This document shows, in pieces, positions 1 through 5,580 of a stretch of DNA of 5,580 nt. The position numbers and the translations under genes are program-made. Each line of letters opens with the position of its first letter. Positions within the stretch are counted from its first letter, which is position 1. This stretch comes from Pseudomonadota bacterium (GTDB lineage Bacteria; Pseudomonadota; Gammaproteobacteria; Burkholderiales; Burkholderiaceae_B): NCBI GenBank assembly GCA_021793095.1, contig JAJYTK010000081.1, positions 1 to 5,580 of the forward strand, in the 5' to 3' direction. The notes below the pieces were generated by a model. The model saw nothing but the letters and a program-made list of their open reading frames with translations. It was not told the DNA's origin and did no database searches.

Positions 1-306
1 GCCTGGGATGAGGGCAGTGTCAAAGCCTTTCATGCGGTGGTAACGGGTCAAACCATCCATGATGGTTTGGTTAAAGGCATGCCCCATGTGCAAGGTGCCG
101 GTCACATTAGGAGGCGGAAATTGGATGACAAAAGGTTTTGGGTTGCCTGCATCATCACGGGCATCAGCGCTGGGATGGGCAGTATGGACACCACCATTAA
201 AATAGCCCGCTTGGGCCCACTTGGGGTACCAGCGGTTTTCGATTTCGTGGGGGTTAAAACTTTTGGCTAGCTGTTCCAGATAGGATTCAGAGGTTGATTT
301 GGTCAT
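1..306 (-). CDS. valS: Valine--tRNA ligase (ValS), N-terminal part, cut by window edge
   Basis: Cytoplasmic class I aminoacyl-tRNA synthetase that charges tRNA-Val with valine using ATP. Only the first 102 codons lie here; the family is usually about 900-950 residues, so most of the gene lies beyond the left edge. The reading frame is open throughout. The start of the catalytic Rossmann fold is clear: the segment [20 protein letters not shown] (residues 17-36) is typical of ValS, then PPPNVTG (64-70) and the class I signature HMGH (73-76), the ValS form of the HIGH motif. [17 protein letters not shown] (78-94) continues as expected. The start ATG (complement of 304-306) gives the usual short lead before the first conserved block; no good Shine-Dalgarno sequence precedes it. 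The gene is divergent from ndk and shares its 191-nt upstream region. IleS and LeuS are related, but [15 protein letters not shown] is the valyl form. Confidence 0.97.
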   Translation of the reverse strand, partial: MTKSTSESYLEQLAKSFNPHEIENRWYPKWAQAGYFNGGVHTAHPSADARDDAGNPKPFVIQFPPPNVTGTLHMGHAFNQTIMDGLTRYHRMKGFDTALIPG

Positions 307-336
307 TATGTTGCGAATACGTGGCAAAATTGCAAT

Positions 337-361
337 AAAAAGAACACGCCCGTCAGGGCGT
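337..361 (-). terminator. Hairpin plus T-run in the valS leader (terminator-like or attenuator)
   Basis: Read on the minus strand, ACGCCC (361-356), loop TGAC (355-352) and GGGCGT (351-346) form a perfect 6-bp GC-rich stem. It is followed by GTTC and then five T (341-337). This has the form of a short intrinsic terminator, but it points toward valS and ends about 30 nt before the valS start codon. No gene on the minus strand ends here within the window. It could therefore be an attenuator, a 5' stabilising stem, or a terminator for transcripts arriving from the ndk side. The stem is short, so function is uncertain. Confidence 0.45.
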
Positions 362-441
362 CGCACATTTTAATAGATGATACAGCAGGTTGTCATGGGC
401 GTGTTAAAATGGTGGGCGCGCAAGTGGCGGTTAACACCCAT
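343..441. repeat. Three related copies of an AACAC(GC)CC motif
   Basis: AACACGCCC (343-351, plus) has an exact 9-base inverted copy GGGCGTGTT (397-405). A third version lacking GC, AACACCCAT (433-441, plus), is inverted relative to the second: ATGGGCGTGTTAA (395-407) against ATGGGTGTTAA (reverse complement of 431-441), differing only by a 2-nt insertion. The three copies lie between the divergent starts of valS and ndk. They may be operator half-sites or RNA pairing partners; chance is also possible in a short region rich in such sequence. Confidence 0.4.
367..396 (-). promoter_or_regulatory. Candidate sigma-70-type promoter for valS
   Basis: On the minus strand, ATGACA (396-391, 5 of 6 matches to TTGACA) and TAAAAT (372-367, 5 of 6 to TATAAT) are separated by 18 nt. 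This predicts initiation near 360, at the very edge of the leader hairpin. A competing pair, TTAACA (407-402) and TATCAT (382-377), has a less favourable 19-nt spacer. Both are simple consensus matches in a region that must contain a promoter, so the exact site is unsure. Confidence 0.35.
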
Positions 442-460
442 TTAGCTTGCGTGACACTAT
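402..460 (+). promoter_or_regulatory. Candidate promoter region for ndk
   Basis: Two plus-strand candidates are visible. One is an extended -10 element TGTTAAAAT (402-410) without a recognisable -35 box. The other is TTAACA (431-436, 5 of 6 to TTGACA), 18 nt from a weak TGA-CACTAT extended -10 (452-460). They predict leaders of roughly 80 and 30 nt. The first transcript could fold a stem of CGCAAG (419-424) with CTTGCG (446-451). Neither candidate is strong, and both fall among the motif copies between valS and ndk. Confidence 0.3.
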
Positions 461-487
461 TGCTTTTCACTTTGTTATATCAAATAT

Positions 488-491
488 AGGA
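488..491 (+). promoter_or_regulatory. Ribosome binding site of ndk
   Basis: AGGA lies 6 nt before the ATG at 498. It decides the start: the frame is open further upstream to a TTG at 447, but the added 17 residues do not resemble Ndk, while the protein from 498 begins [16 protein letters not shown] as the family does. Confidence 0.8.
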
Positions 492-497
492 ATATAC

Positions 498-923
498 ATG
501 GCAATTGAACGCACCCTTTCTATTATCAAGCCAGACGCTGTAGGTAAAAATGTTATTGGTAAAATTATTAGCCGCTTCGAAGAGGCCGGTTTAAAGGTTG
601 CCGCAGCGCGCATGGTGCACCTCTCACGCCAAGAGGCAGAGGGCTTTTACGCGGTCCACAAAGAACGTCCGTTTTTTAACGATTTGGTCGAGTTTATGAT
701 TTCTGGACCTGTATTTGTGCAGGTGCTCGAGGGGGAAAACGCGATTGCCAAAAACCGCGAGTTGATGGGTGCCACTAACCCCCAAGAGGCTGCTCCTGGT
801 ACGATTCGTGCCGACTTTGCTGAAAGCATTGACGCCAATGCCGTGCACGGTTCAGATGCACCCGAGACAGCGGCCCAAGAAATTGCATTTTTCTTTCCTT
901 CTAGCCAAGTTTACAGCCGCTAA
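498..923 (+). CDS. ndk: Nucleoside diphosphate kinase (Ndk)
   Basis: Cytoplasmic enzyme that moves the terminal phosphate from a nucleoside triphosphate (mostly ATP) to nucleoside or deoxynucleoside diphosphates through a phospho-histidine, balancing NTP and dNTP pools. The 141-residue product has the usual bacterial length. Landmarks: [12 protein letters not shown] with Lys11 (4-15), Tyr51 in [12 protein letters not shown], the nucleotide-binding stretch [11 protein letters not shown] with Arg87 and Thr93, Arg104, and the active-site block NAVHGSDA with His117, the phosphorylated residue in E. coli numbering. The start at 498 is supported by an AGGA ribosome binding site and the family N-terminus. 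It is the first plus-strand gene after the divergent promoter region. rlmN follows after 85 nt, with a hairpin between, so the two may be partly co-transcribed. Nothing essential is missing. Confidence 0.98.
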   Translation: MAIERTLSIIKPDAVGKNVIGKIISRFEEAGLKVAAARMVHLSRQEAEGFYAVHKERPFFNDLVEFMISGPVFVQVLEGENAIAKNRELMGATNPQEAAPGTIRADFAESIDANAVHGSDAPETAAQEIAFFFPSSQVYSR

Positions 924-932
924 GCAAGCGAT

Positions 933-960
933 ACTGACCCGTGCACACGCTCGGGTCAGT
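933..960 (+). terminator. Hairpin after ndk, without a clear T-run
   Basis: ACTGACCCG (933-941) and CGGGTCAGT (952-960) form a perfect 9-bp stem around a 10-nt loop, starting 10 nt after the ndk stop codon. The following bases, GCCTGATTGTGT, do not form a proper T-run, so it is a poor intrinsic terminator. It more likely reduces read-through, protects the ndk mRNA 3' end, or works with a factor. It is the only terminator-like structure I see before rlmN. Confidence 0.55.
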
Positions 961-988
961 GCCTGATTGTGTGGCCCACCAAGCGCCT

Positions 989-1012
989 ATGCGCATCAAT
1001 AGATATTTATGA
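989..1012 (+). other. Seven-codon mini-ORF overlapping the rlmN start
   Basis: ATG at 989 opens a frame reading MRINRYL and ends with TGA at 1010-1012, which overlaps the rlmN ATG as ATGA. It has no clear ribosome binding site of its own. Because rlmN also lacks one, ribosomes finishing this mini-ORF could re-start on rlmN. The arrangement is directly visible; whether it is translated is an inference, and an ORF this short arises easily by chance. Confidence 0.25.
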
Positions 1013-2172
1013 CCTCCACTACCTCTCCCATCAATATTTTAGGACTTGATCGACAACAGCTCGAAGCCCAGGTGGCCGAATGGGGCAATCGCCCGTTTCG
1101 TGCCCGTCAGCTCATGCGTTGGATGCACCAGCGTGGCGAGGCCGATTTTAGTCAGATGACAGACCTCGCTCGTGTATTCCGCGAGCAGCTCGTCGAGCAG
1201 GCGGCGATCGAGGCGTTGACGCCCTCTCAAGAGCAGGGTTCTGAGGATGGCACCATCAAGTGGCTATTTGATGTGGGCAACAATAACTCGATCGAGACTG
1301 TGTTCATTCCAGAGGATGACCGCGGGACTTTATGTATTTCCAGCCAAGCTGGTTGCACCGTTGGCTGTCCGTTTTGTTCTACCGGTCACCAAGGCTTTAA
1401 CCGCAATCTGAGTGCTGCAGAAATTATTGGTCAGCTCTGGTTTGCCGAGCATACCCTGCGGCGTCAGCCTGATGCAACACGTGTGCATTCCGATCGGGGC
1501 GATAAGGCGGACACACCAGATCGAGTGGTCAGTAACGTCGTTATGATGGGTATGGGTGAGCCTTTGCTTAATTATGATGCGGTGGTGACTGCACTAAAAT
1601 TGATGCTCGATGACCATGCTTATGGGTTATCGCGACGTCGAGTGACCGTGTCGACCTCTGGGGTCGTCCCCATGATTGATAGGCTGGCTCGTGATTGCCC
1701 CGTTGCGCTGGCCGTTTCTTTGCATGCGCCAAACGATGAATTGCGCGATCGCTTGGTTCCTCTCAATAAAAAGCACCCACTGCAAGAATTGCTAGATGCA
1801 TGTAATCGTTATTTAGAGCATGCGCCACGGGACTTTATCACCTTTGAGTATGTGATGCTGGCGGGCATCAACGATCAACCAGAGCATGCCGAGCAGTTGC
1901 TAGATATTGCCAAGCAGGTGAGATGTAAGTTTAATCTCATACCTTACAATCCTTTCCCGGGTACTCAGTTGCGCTGCTCCGATCCTAAAACCATCAAAAG
2001 TTTTGCTCAGCGCTTGACAGACGGTGGGGCGGTGACTACTGTCAGAAAAACTCGGGGTGATGATATTGCAGCAGCTTGTGGTCAATTGGCTGGCGATATT
2101 CAGGATCGTACCCGCATCCATGAGCGCATGCCCAAACTCAAGAAAATACTGATTCACCCTCAAAGGGCTTAA
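1009..2172 (+). CDS. rlmN: Dual-specificity 23S rRNA / tRNA adenine-C2 methyltransferase (RlmN)
   Basis: Radical-SAM enzyme that methylates C2 of A2503 in 23S rRNA (peptidyl transferase centre) and of A37 in a subset of tRNAs, tuning translational accuracy. The 387-residue product is close to the usual size. An N-terminal accessory domain (about 1-95, with [10 protein letters not shown] and [13 protein letters not shown]) precedes the radical-SAM barrel. The [4Fe-4S] cluster motif CxxxCxxC is C116-C120-C123 ([12 protein letters not shown]). Cys109 in [10 protein letters not shown] and Cys357 in AAACGQLAG match the two mechanistic cysteines (C118 and C355 in E. coli). The GMGEPLLNY block (181-189) is the expected SAM-binding element. 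A stretch near 152-175 seems longer than in the E. coli protein. An in-frame stop at 1000-1002 rules out longer versions, so ATG 1009 is the first possible start; it lacks a clear Shine-Dalgarno sequence. The resistance enzyme Cfr is related, but the whole protein and its context fit RlmN. Confidence 0.98.
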   Translation: MTSTTSPINILGLDRQQLEAQVAEWGNRPFRARQLMRWMHQRGEADFSQMTDLARVFREQLVEQAAIEALTPSQEQGSEDGTIKWLFDVGNNNSIETVFIPEDDRGTLCISSQAGCTVGCPFCSTGHQGFNRNLSAAEIIGQLWFAEHTLRRQPDATRVHSDRGDKADTPDRVVSNVVMMGMGEPLLNYDAVVTALKLMLDDHAYGLSRRRVTVSTSGVVPMIDRLARDCPVALAVSLHAPNDELRDRLVPLNKKHPLQELLDACNRYLEHAPRDFITFEYVMLAGINDQPEHAEQLLDIAKQVRCKFNLIPYNPFPGTQLRCSDPKTIKSFAQRLTDGGAVTTVRKTRGDDIAAACGQLAGDIQDRTRIHERMPKLKKILIHPQRA

Positions 2173-2193
2173 TACGACTTCACGCGGTATTAA
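2169..2193 (+). repeat. AT-rich inverted repeat at the end of rlmN
   Basis: TTAATAC (2169-2175), including the rlmN stop codon, is matched exactly by GTATTAA (2187-2193) across an 11-nt loop and followed by TTTATCTTTT. The stem is AT-rich and weak, so I would not call it a terminator. It may slow read-through or be chance in the 47-nt gap before the rodZ-like gene. Confidence 0.25.
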
Positions 2194-2219
2194 TTTATCT
2201 TTTCATTACGGGTCTTATT

Positions 2220-2705
2220 ATGGGCACACGCACCGACCAAGAGCACATGACCGAAACGAACACCGAGATGAGCGTCGGTCCCTACTTAAAGCAGTTGCGT
2301 GAAGCACAGGGACATACACTCGAGCAGGTGAGCCTGCGTATTAAATACTCTGTTCCGCAGATACAAGCGTTAGAGCAAGAGCGTTGGGATGCACTGCCCG
2401 ATGGTGCCCCCGTGCGTTGGTTGGTGCGCAGCTATGGCCGTTTCTTAAATGTAGAGGATCAAGCCATTCAGTCCATGTTGGATGCTGCTTTTCCTGAATC
2501 AGTGCGTGCAGAAATGAGCACTGCGCACAAGATGCAATGGGAAGCCGAAGATATGGCCCTTTACGTCGAGCCCCGACAGAGAACTTGGATATGGTGGCTA
2601 ATCGCAATTGTTCTGTTGGTGGTGGTTGTTTTTTATGCCATTGATCAGGGGTGGATTCCTGATTCATGGCTTGTTTTTGATTGGTTAAAAGCCCTTCGCC
2701 AGTAA
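2220..2705 (+). CDS. Short RodZ-like protein: helix-turn-helix domain plus one membrane segment
   Basis: Probably an inner-membrane protein of the RodZ family, whose members link MreB to the wall-synthesis machinery and set cell shape. Of 161 residues, about 18-80 form an Xre/HTH_25-type helix-turn-helix domain ([20 protein letters not shown], then [20 protein letters not shown] and [10 protein letters not shown]), the part of RodZ that binds MreB. A linker to about 120 contains charged residues. A hydrophobic segment (about 123-140, [18 protein letters not shown]) is one transmembrane helix. Only some 20 residues follow, ending [13 protein letters not shown]. The periplasmic DUF4115-type domain of classical RodZ is missing, with no frame break visible, so the short form looks native. 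The start is uncertain: ATG at 2220, 2247 or 2268 all keep the domain and none has a good ribosome binding site. ispG begins 4 nt later, and rodZ next to ispG is a common gammaproteobacterial and betaproteobacterial arrangement. A membrane-bound regulator is the alternative. Confidence 0.85.
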   Translation: MGTRTDQEHMTETNTEMSVGPYLKQLREAQGHTLEQVSLRIKYSVPQIQALEQERWDALPDGAPVRWLVRSYGRFLNVEDQAIQSMLDAAFPESVRAEMSTAHKMQWEAEDMALYVEPRQRTWIWWLIAIVLLVVVVFYAIDQGWIPDSWLVFDWLKALRQ

Positions 2706-2709
2706 CTTT

Positions 2710-3975
2710 ATGAGTCAAAATTTCAATTTCCAAGCGCCTGCCATGAGCGTGGGCCCAGCAAAACGCAAGCTCACCCAGGCGGTGCCCGTGCGTTGGCAAG
2801 ATCATACCGTTGTCGTGGGTGGAGATGCCCCAGTAGTTGTTCAATCGATGACCAACACGGATACTGCCGATGCGATTGCGACGGCTATTCAAATCAAAAG
2901 CTTGGCCCAAGCGGGTTCTGAGTTGGTACGGATCACGGTCAATACCCCAGATGCGGCCAAAGAGGTGATACATATTCGTAATCAGCTCGATAAGATGGGG
3001 GTCAACGTACCGCTGGTGGGCGATTTTCACTACAACGGACACCGTCTACTCACTCAATACCCCGATTGTGCTCAAGCGCTCTCTAAATACCGCATTAATC
3101 CCGGTAACGTCGGTGCCGGGCAGCGTGGAATAGATAATTTTGCGCAAATGATCGAGGTGGCCTGCCAATACGATAAACCTATTCGTATTGGGGTTAATTG
3201 GGGCAGCCTGGATCAAGGGTTAATGGCCCAGATGATGGATGAAAATGCGCAGCAAAGCACCCCTTGGCCCGCGCAGGCAGTGATGCGCGAGGCGTTGGTA
3301 TTGTCGGCGCTAAATAGCGCGGCACGTGCCCAGGAGTTAGGCCTGCCTGATCATCGCATTGTGTTGTCTTGCAAGGTCAGTCAAGTCCAAGACCTGATTG
3401 CCGTCTATCAAAGTTTGTCCTCACGCTGTGATTATCCTTTGCATTTGGGGCTGACCGAGGCAGGCATGGGCAGTAAAGGGGTGGTGGCTTCTACGGCTGC
3501 CTTGTCTGTATTGCTTCAACAAGGCATTGGCGATACCATACGTATTTCCTTGACCCCTGAACCAGGGGGTGCACGGACCAAAGAGGTGCAGGTCGCCCAA
3601 GAAATCCTACAAACCATGGGCTTGCGCGCATTTACCCCAATGGTGGTGGCGTGCCCCGGATGCGGGCGCACGAGCAGTACATTTTTCCAAGAGTTGGCCC
3701 AAGAGGTCGAGTCTTATCTGCGCGAGCAAATGCCCATATGGCGCAGCCAGTATCCCGGAGTAGAAAACATGCAGGTTGCTGTGATGGGTTGCGTGGTCAA
3801 TGGCCCGGGTGAGAGCAAGCATGCTGATATTGGTATCAGCTTGCCGGGCACAGGCGAGGTTCCCTCGGCACCTGTGTATATTGATGGTGAGCGCACTGTA
3901 ACGCTAAAAGGCGAAACCATCGCCCAAGAGTTTAAGCAAATTGTGCACGATTACGTTCATCAGCGTTACGCCTAA
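2710..3975 (+). CDS. ispG: 4-hydroxy-3-methylbut-2-enyl diphosphate synthase (IspG/GcpE)
   Basis: Penultimate enzyme of the MEP (non-mevalonate) isoprenoid pathway: it reductively opens 2-C-methyl-D-erythritol 2,4-cyclodiphosphate to HMBPP, using a [4Fe-4S] cluster and electrons from flavodoxin or ferredoxin. The 421-residue product is longer than E. coli IspG (about 370), as in other betaproteobacteria. The N-terminal TIM-barrel part shows [11 protein letters not shown] (44-54), [10 protein letters not shown] (102-111), INPGNVG (129-135), [10 protein letters not shown] (158-167) and LHLGLTEAG (244-252). The C-terminal cluster domain carries ACPGCGR with C315 and C318, and GCVVNGPGE with C361 and E368, which together make the three Cys and one Glu cluster ligands. 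The start follows the rodZ-like stop by 4 nt with no clear Shine-Dalgarno sequence, suggesting translational coupling. An internal ATG at 2743 would also keep the conserved region. A strong terminator-like hairpin follows the gene. Confidence 0.98.
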   Translation: MSQNFNFQAPAMSVGPAKRKLTQAVPVRWQDHTVVVGGDAPVVVQSMTNTDTADAIATAIQIKSLAQAGSELVRITVNTPDAAKEVIHIRNQLDKMGVNVPLVGDFHYNGHRLLTQYPDCAQALSKYRINPGNVGAGQRGIDNFAQMIEVACQYDKPIRIGVNWGSLDQGLMAQMMDENAQQSTPWPAQAVMREALVLSALNSAARAQELGLPDHRIVLSCKVSQVQDLIAVYQSLSSRCDYPLHLGLTEAGMGSKGVVASTAALSVLLQQGIGDTIRISLTPEPGGARTKEVQVAQEILQTMGLRAFTPMVVACPGCGRTSSTFFQELAQEVESYLREQMPIWRSQYPGVENMQVAVMGCVVNGPGESKHADIGISLPGTGEVPSAPVYIDGERTVTLKGETIAQEFKQIVHDYVHQRYA

Positions 3976-4006
3976 GGGTGCTCTGACAAACTAATTATTT
4001 ACCGTG

Positions 4007-4039
4007 CGCCCTGGGCCCGGCCGGGTCTGGGGCGTTTTT
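4007..4039 (+). terminator. Strong intrinsic-terminator-like hairpin between ispG and hisS
   Basis: CGCCCTGGGCCC (4007-4018), loop GGCC (4019-4022) and GGGTCTGGGGCG (4023-4034) pair along 12 positions, nine Watson-Crick and three G-U in RNA, directly followed by TTTTT (4035-4039). This is a textbook Rho-independent terminator for the ispG transcript. It ends only 25 nt before the hisS ATG, too close to hold a separate hisS promoter downstream. Either hisS depends on read-through, or a promoter in 3976-4006 makes the hairpin part of the hisS leader. Confidence 0.88.
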
Positions 4040-4064
4040 CATAGAAAGTGGTAGGCAGTGGTTT

Positions 4065-5363
4065 ATGACGCAGTCATTTAAAAAGCTTCGGGGTTTGACG
4101 GGAATGCATGATGTGCTTCCTGACCAAAGTGCCCAGTGGGAACAGCTCGAAGAGATCGTTCGCGATTGGCTGGCGAGCTATGGTTATAGAAATATGCGAA
4201 CGCCCATCCTAGAGCACACGCAGCTATTCGCACGGGGTATTGGTGAGGTGACCGATATAGTCGAAAAGGAAATGTATTCCTTTACGGATAGTCTTAACGG
4301 CGACAAACTCACAATGCGCCCTGAGTTTACAGCGGGTATTGTGCGCTCGGCGATTGAGCATAATCTGCTCTATGAGCGGCCTCAGCGTATCTATAGTATT
4401 GGTCCGGTGTTCAGACACGAAAGACCGCAACGAGGTCGCTACCGCCAGTTTCATCAAATTGACGTCGAGGCATTGGGTTTCCCGGGGCCCGATGTTGATG
4501 CTGAAATGATCGTGATGCTTGATCGGTTGTGGCAGCGTTTGGGTTTGACGGATGTGCGTCTTGAAATTAATTCATTAGGCCAGAGTCACGAGCGTGCAGC
4601 GCACCGTGAGGCGCTGATTGCTTATTTAGAGCAGCACCAAGATATTTTAGATGACGATGCCAAGCGGCGCATGTATACCAATCCACTGCGGGTACTGGAT
4701 ACGAAAAACCCTGACCTTCAAGAAATGGCAGATGCTGCACCGCGCCTGTTTGAGTTTTTGGGCGAAGAGTCTCTGGCTCATTATGAGGGGGTGTGCCAAC
4801 GATTAGACGCCATGGGCATTGAGTACACGCTCAATCCACGTATGGTGCGGGGGCTGGATTACTATAATCTGACGGTATTTGAGTGGATCACCGATAGATT
4901 AGGTGCGCAGGGCACCGTCTGTGGCGGCGGTCGCTATGATGGGTTGTTTGAGCTTTTAGGCGGTAAATCGACCCCAGGAATCGGGTTTGCTATTGGCATG
5001 GAGCGTTTGCTCGAGCTGGTGCAGCAGCAAGATATTCTGCCAAACACCGCAGAATGTGATATTTATATGGTGTATCAAAACGACGCTGGGCAACAGCAGG
5101 CGATGGTTTTGGCTGAGCAATTACGCGATGCAGGGCTGCGTGTGGTGGTGCATGCGGGGCCCAAGAGTATGCGGGCCCAATTTCGGCGCGCAGATAATAG
5201 TGGTGCCTTGGCAGCAATCATTCTGGGGCAAAGTGAGCTTGAAACGCAACAAGCCAGTGTTAAATGGTTGCGCGCTCCAGCGCTCAATGATGAGCAGCCC
5301 CAACAAGAACAGGTGGATTTCGCGCAATGCGCGCAGTTTTTGAAATCGAGGATTGGCGATTAA
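4065..5363 (+). CDS. hisS: Histidine--tRNA ligase (HisS)
   Basis: Cytoplasmic class II aminoacyl-tRNA synthetase that charges tRNA-His, acting as a homodimer. The 432-residue product is near the family's length. The catalytic core has [11 protein letters not shown] (9-19) and [12 protein letters not shown] (83-94). Motif 2 is [17 protein letters not shown] (115-131) with its ATP-binding arginine. The histidine-specific [14 protein letters not shown] (261-274) and GGGRYDGL (287-294) follow, then motif 3 [11 protein letters not shown] (305-315). The C-terminal anticodon-binding domain runs from about 332, with [11 protein letters not shown] (371-381) and ILGQSELE. The regulatory paralogue HisZ usually lacks parts of these motifs, whereas here they are complete. 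TAGG about 9 nt before the ATG is a weak ribosome binding site. A strong terminator-like hairpin stands just upstream, and the yfgM-like gene follows after 1 nt. Confidence 0.98.
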   Translation: MTQSFKKLRGLTGMHDVLPDQSAQWEQLEEIVRDWLASYGYRNMRTPILEHTQLFARGIGEVTDIVEKEMYSFTDSLNGDKLTMRPEFTAGIVRSAIEHNLLYERPQRIYSIGPVFRHERPQRGRYRQFHQIDVEALGFPGPDVDAEMIVMLDRLWQRLGLTDVRLEINSLGQSHERAAHREALIAYLEQHQDILDDDAKRRMYTNPLRVLDTKNPDLQEMADAAPRLFEFLGEESLAHYEGVCQRLDAMGIEYTLNPRMVRGLDYYNLTVFEWITDRLGAQGTVCGGGRYDGLFELLGGKSTPGIGFAIGMERLLELVQQQDILPNTAECDIYMVYQNDAGQQQAMVLAEQLRDAGLRVVVHAGPKSMRAQFRRADNSGALAAIILGQSELETQQASVKWLRAPALNDEQPQQEQVDFAQCAQFLKSRIGD

Positions 5364-5364
5364 T

Positions 5365-5580
5365 ATGGCATACGACTTAGAAGAACAGGAAAAGCTAGAC
5401 GCCCTAAAAGATTGGTGGGATCGCAATGGCACGTTGATTGTTGCTATTGTGGTGCTCATCGCAGCATCCATTTTAGGGTGGCGTGGCTGGCAGTGGTATG
5501 AGCAGTATCAGGCACAGCAAGCGATGGGCTATTTCGAGGCACTAGAAAGCGCTGCTCGGCAACCTTTGGATGATGAGGAT
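5365..5580 (+). CDS. yfgM: YfgM-like ancillary SecYEG translocon subunit, N-terminal part, cut by window edge
   Basis: Single-pass inner-membrane protein with a periplasmic TPR-like domain. In E. coli, YfgM associates with the SecYEG translocon and the chaperone PpiD and helps exported proteins leave the translocon. Only 72 codons are present of a protein usually a little over 200 residues. Visible are the family's cytoplasmic start MAYDLEEQEKLDALKDWWDR (1-20), a transmembrane helix (about 23-38, TLIVAIVVLIAASILG), an aromatic patch GWRGWQWYEQYQ (38-49), and the start of the helical periplasmic part (QQAMGYFEALESAA). The ATG comes 1 nt after the hisS stop; GAGGA about 12 nt upstream inside hisS is a possible but distant ribosome binding site. 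The order hisS-yfgM is widely conserved and is normally followed by bamB and der, which I would expect beyond the right edge. Confidence 0.93.
   Translation, partial: MAYDLEEQEKLDALKDWWDRNGTLIVAIVVLIAASILGWRGWQWYEQYQAQQAMGYFEALESAARQPLDDED

Noticed and set aside
37..270. A 77-codon plus-strand frame near the left edge
   Set aside because: It lies opposite the conserved ValS N-terminus, including the HMGH region, and resembles no family I know.
451..481. GTGACA / TATATC as the ndk promoter
   Set aside because: The spacer is 19 nt, the -10 match is weak, and transcription would begin at the ribosome binding site, leaving almost no leader.
447..497. N-terminal extension of ndk from a TTG codon
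   Set aside because: The 17 extra residues are not part of the family, and a well-spaced AGGA precedes the ATG at 498.
2268..2757. The shared MSVGP stretch in the RodZ-like protein (from 2268) and IspG (from 2743) as a duplicated start
   Set aside because: The similarity covers only about five codons with different third bases and the following sequences are unrelated, so chance is the simpler reading.
2341..3042. A 233-codon open frame on the minus strand across the rodZ-like gene and the start of ispG
   Set aside because: It is antisense to two well-supported genes, crosses their junction, has a His- and Arg-rich composition typical of shadow frames, and shows no recognisable domain.
3983..3998. 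TCTGACA / TAATTAT as a hisS promoter after ispG
   Set aside because: CTGACA resembles a -35 box, but the AT-rich TAATTAT lies only a few bases downstream and the correctly spaced position is GC-rich, so no valid pair is formed.
4987..5343. A 118-codon plus-strand frame inside hisS
   Set aside because: It overlaps the conserved motif 3 and anticodon-binding domain of hisS in another frame and has no supporting motif.
5121..5471. A 116-codon minus-strand frame over the hisS-yfgM junction
   Set aside because: It is antisense to two conserved genes, Ser/Arg-rich, and without recognisable domains.

Overview
The window is a housekeeping segment of a Gram-negative bacterial chromosome. It most resembles a betaproteobacterium of the order Burkholderiales, probably Alcaligenaceae. 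The clues are the gene order ndk - rlmN - short rodZ-like gene - ispG - hisS - yfgM, an IspG of the longer betaproteobacterial form, and a RodZ-like protein ending in the tail [13 protein letters not shown], which recalls (from memory) the Bordetella/Alcaligenes relatives. Base composition looks moderate, with no obvious change between genes. I see no transposase, integrase, tRNA, rRNA, CRISPR array, attachment site or other sign of transfer.

Layout: positions 1-306 hold the first 102 codons of valS (valyl-tRNA synthetase) on the minus strand, running out of the left edge. Positions 307-497 are a divergent intergenic region between valS and ndk. It contains a hairpin with a T-run oriented with valS, three related copies of an AACAC(GC)CC motif, and candidate promoters in both directions. 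From 498 onward all genes lie on the plus strand: ndk (498-923), rlmN (1009-2172), a short rodZ-like gene (2220-2705), ispG (2710-3975), hisS (4065-5363) and the first 72 codons of a yfgM-like gene (from 5365, cut by the right edge). A hairpin without a good T-run follows ndk, and a strong intrinsic-terminator-like hairpin sits between ispG and hisS.

Together the genes serve basic growth: nucleotide balance (Ndk), rRNA/tRNA methylation (RlmN), probably cell shape or membrane-anchored DNA-binding-like function (RodZ-like), isoprenoid precursor synthesis by the MEP pathway (IspG), aminoacylation (ValS, HisS), and help with protein export and envelope assembly (YfgM). The tight junctions rodZ-ispG (4 nt) and hisS-yfgM (1 nt) suggest co-transcription and coupled translation.

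No previously undescribed system is evident. The points worth a second look are regulatory: the terminator 25 nt before the hisS start codon, the hairpin/T-run in the valS leader with alternative pairing partners, and a seven-codon mini-ORF overlapping the rlmN start. The RodZ-like protein also lacks the usual periplasmic domain.
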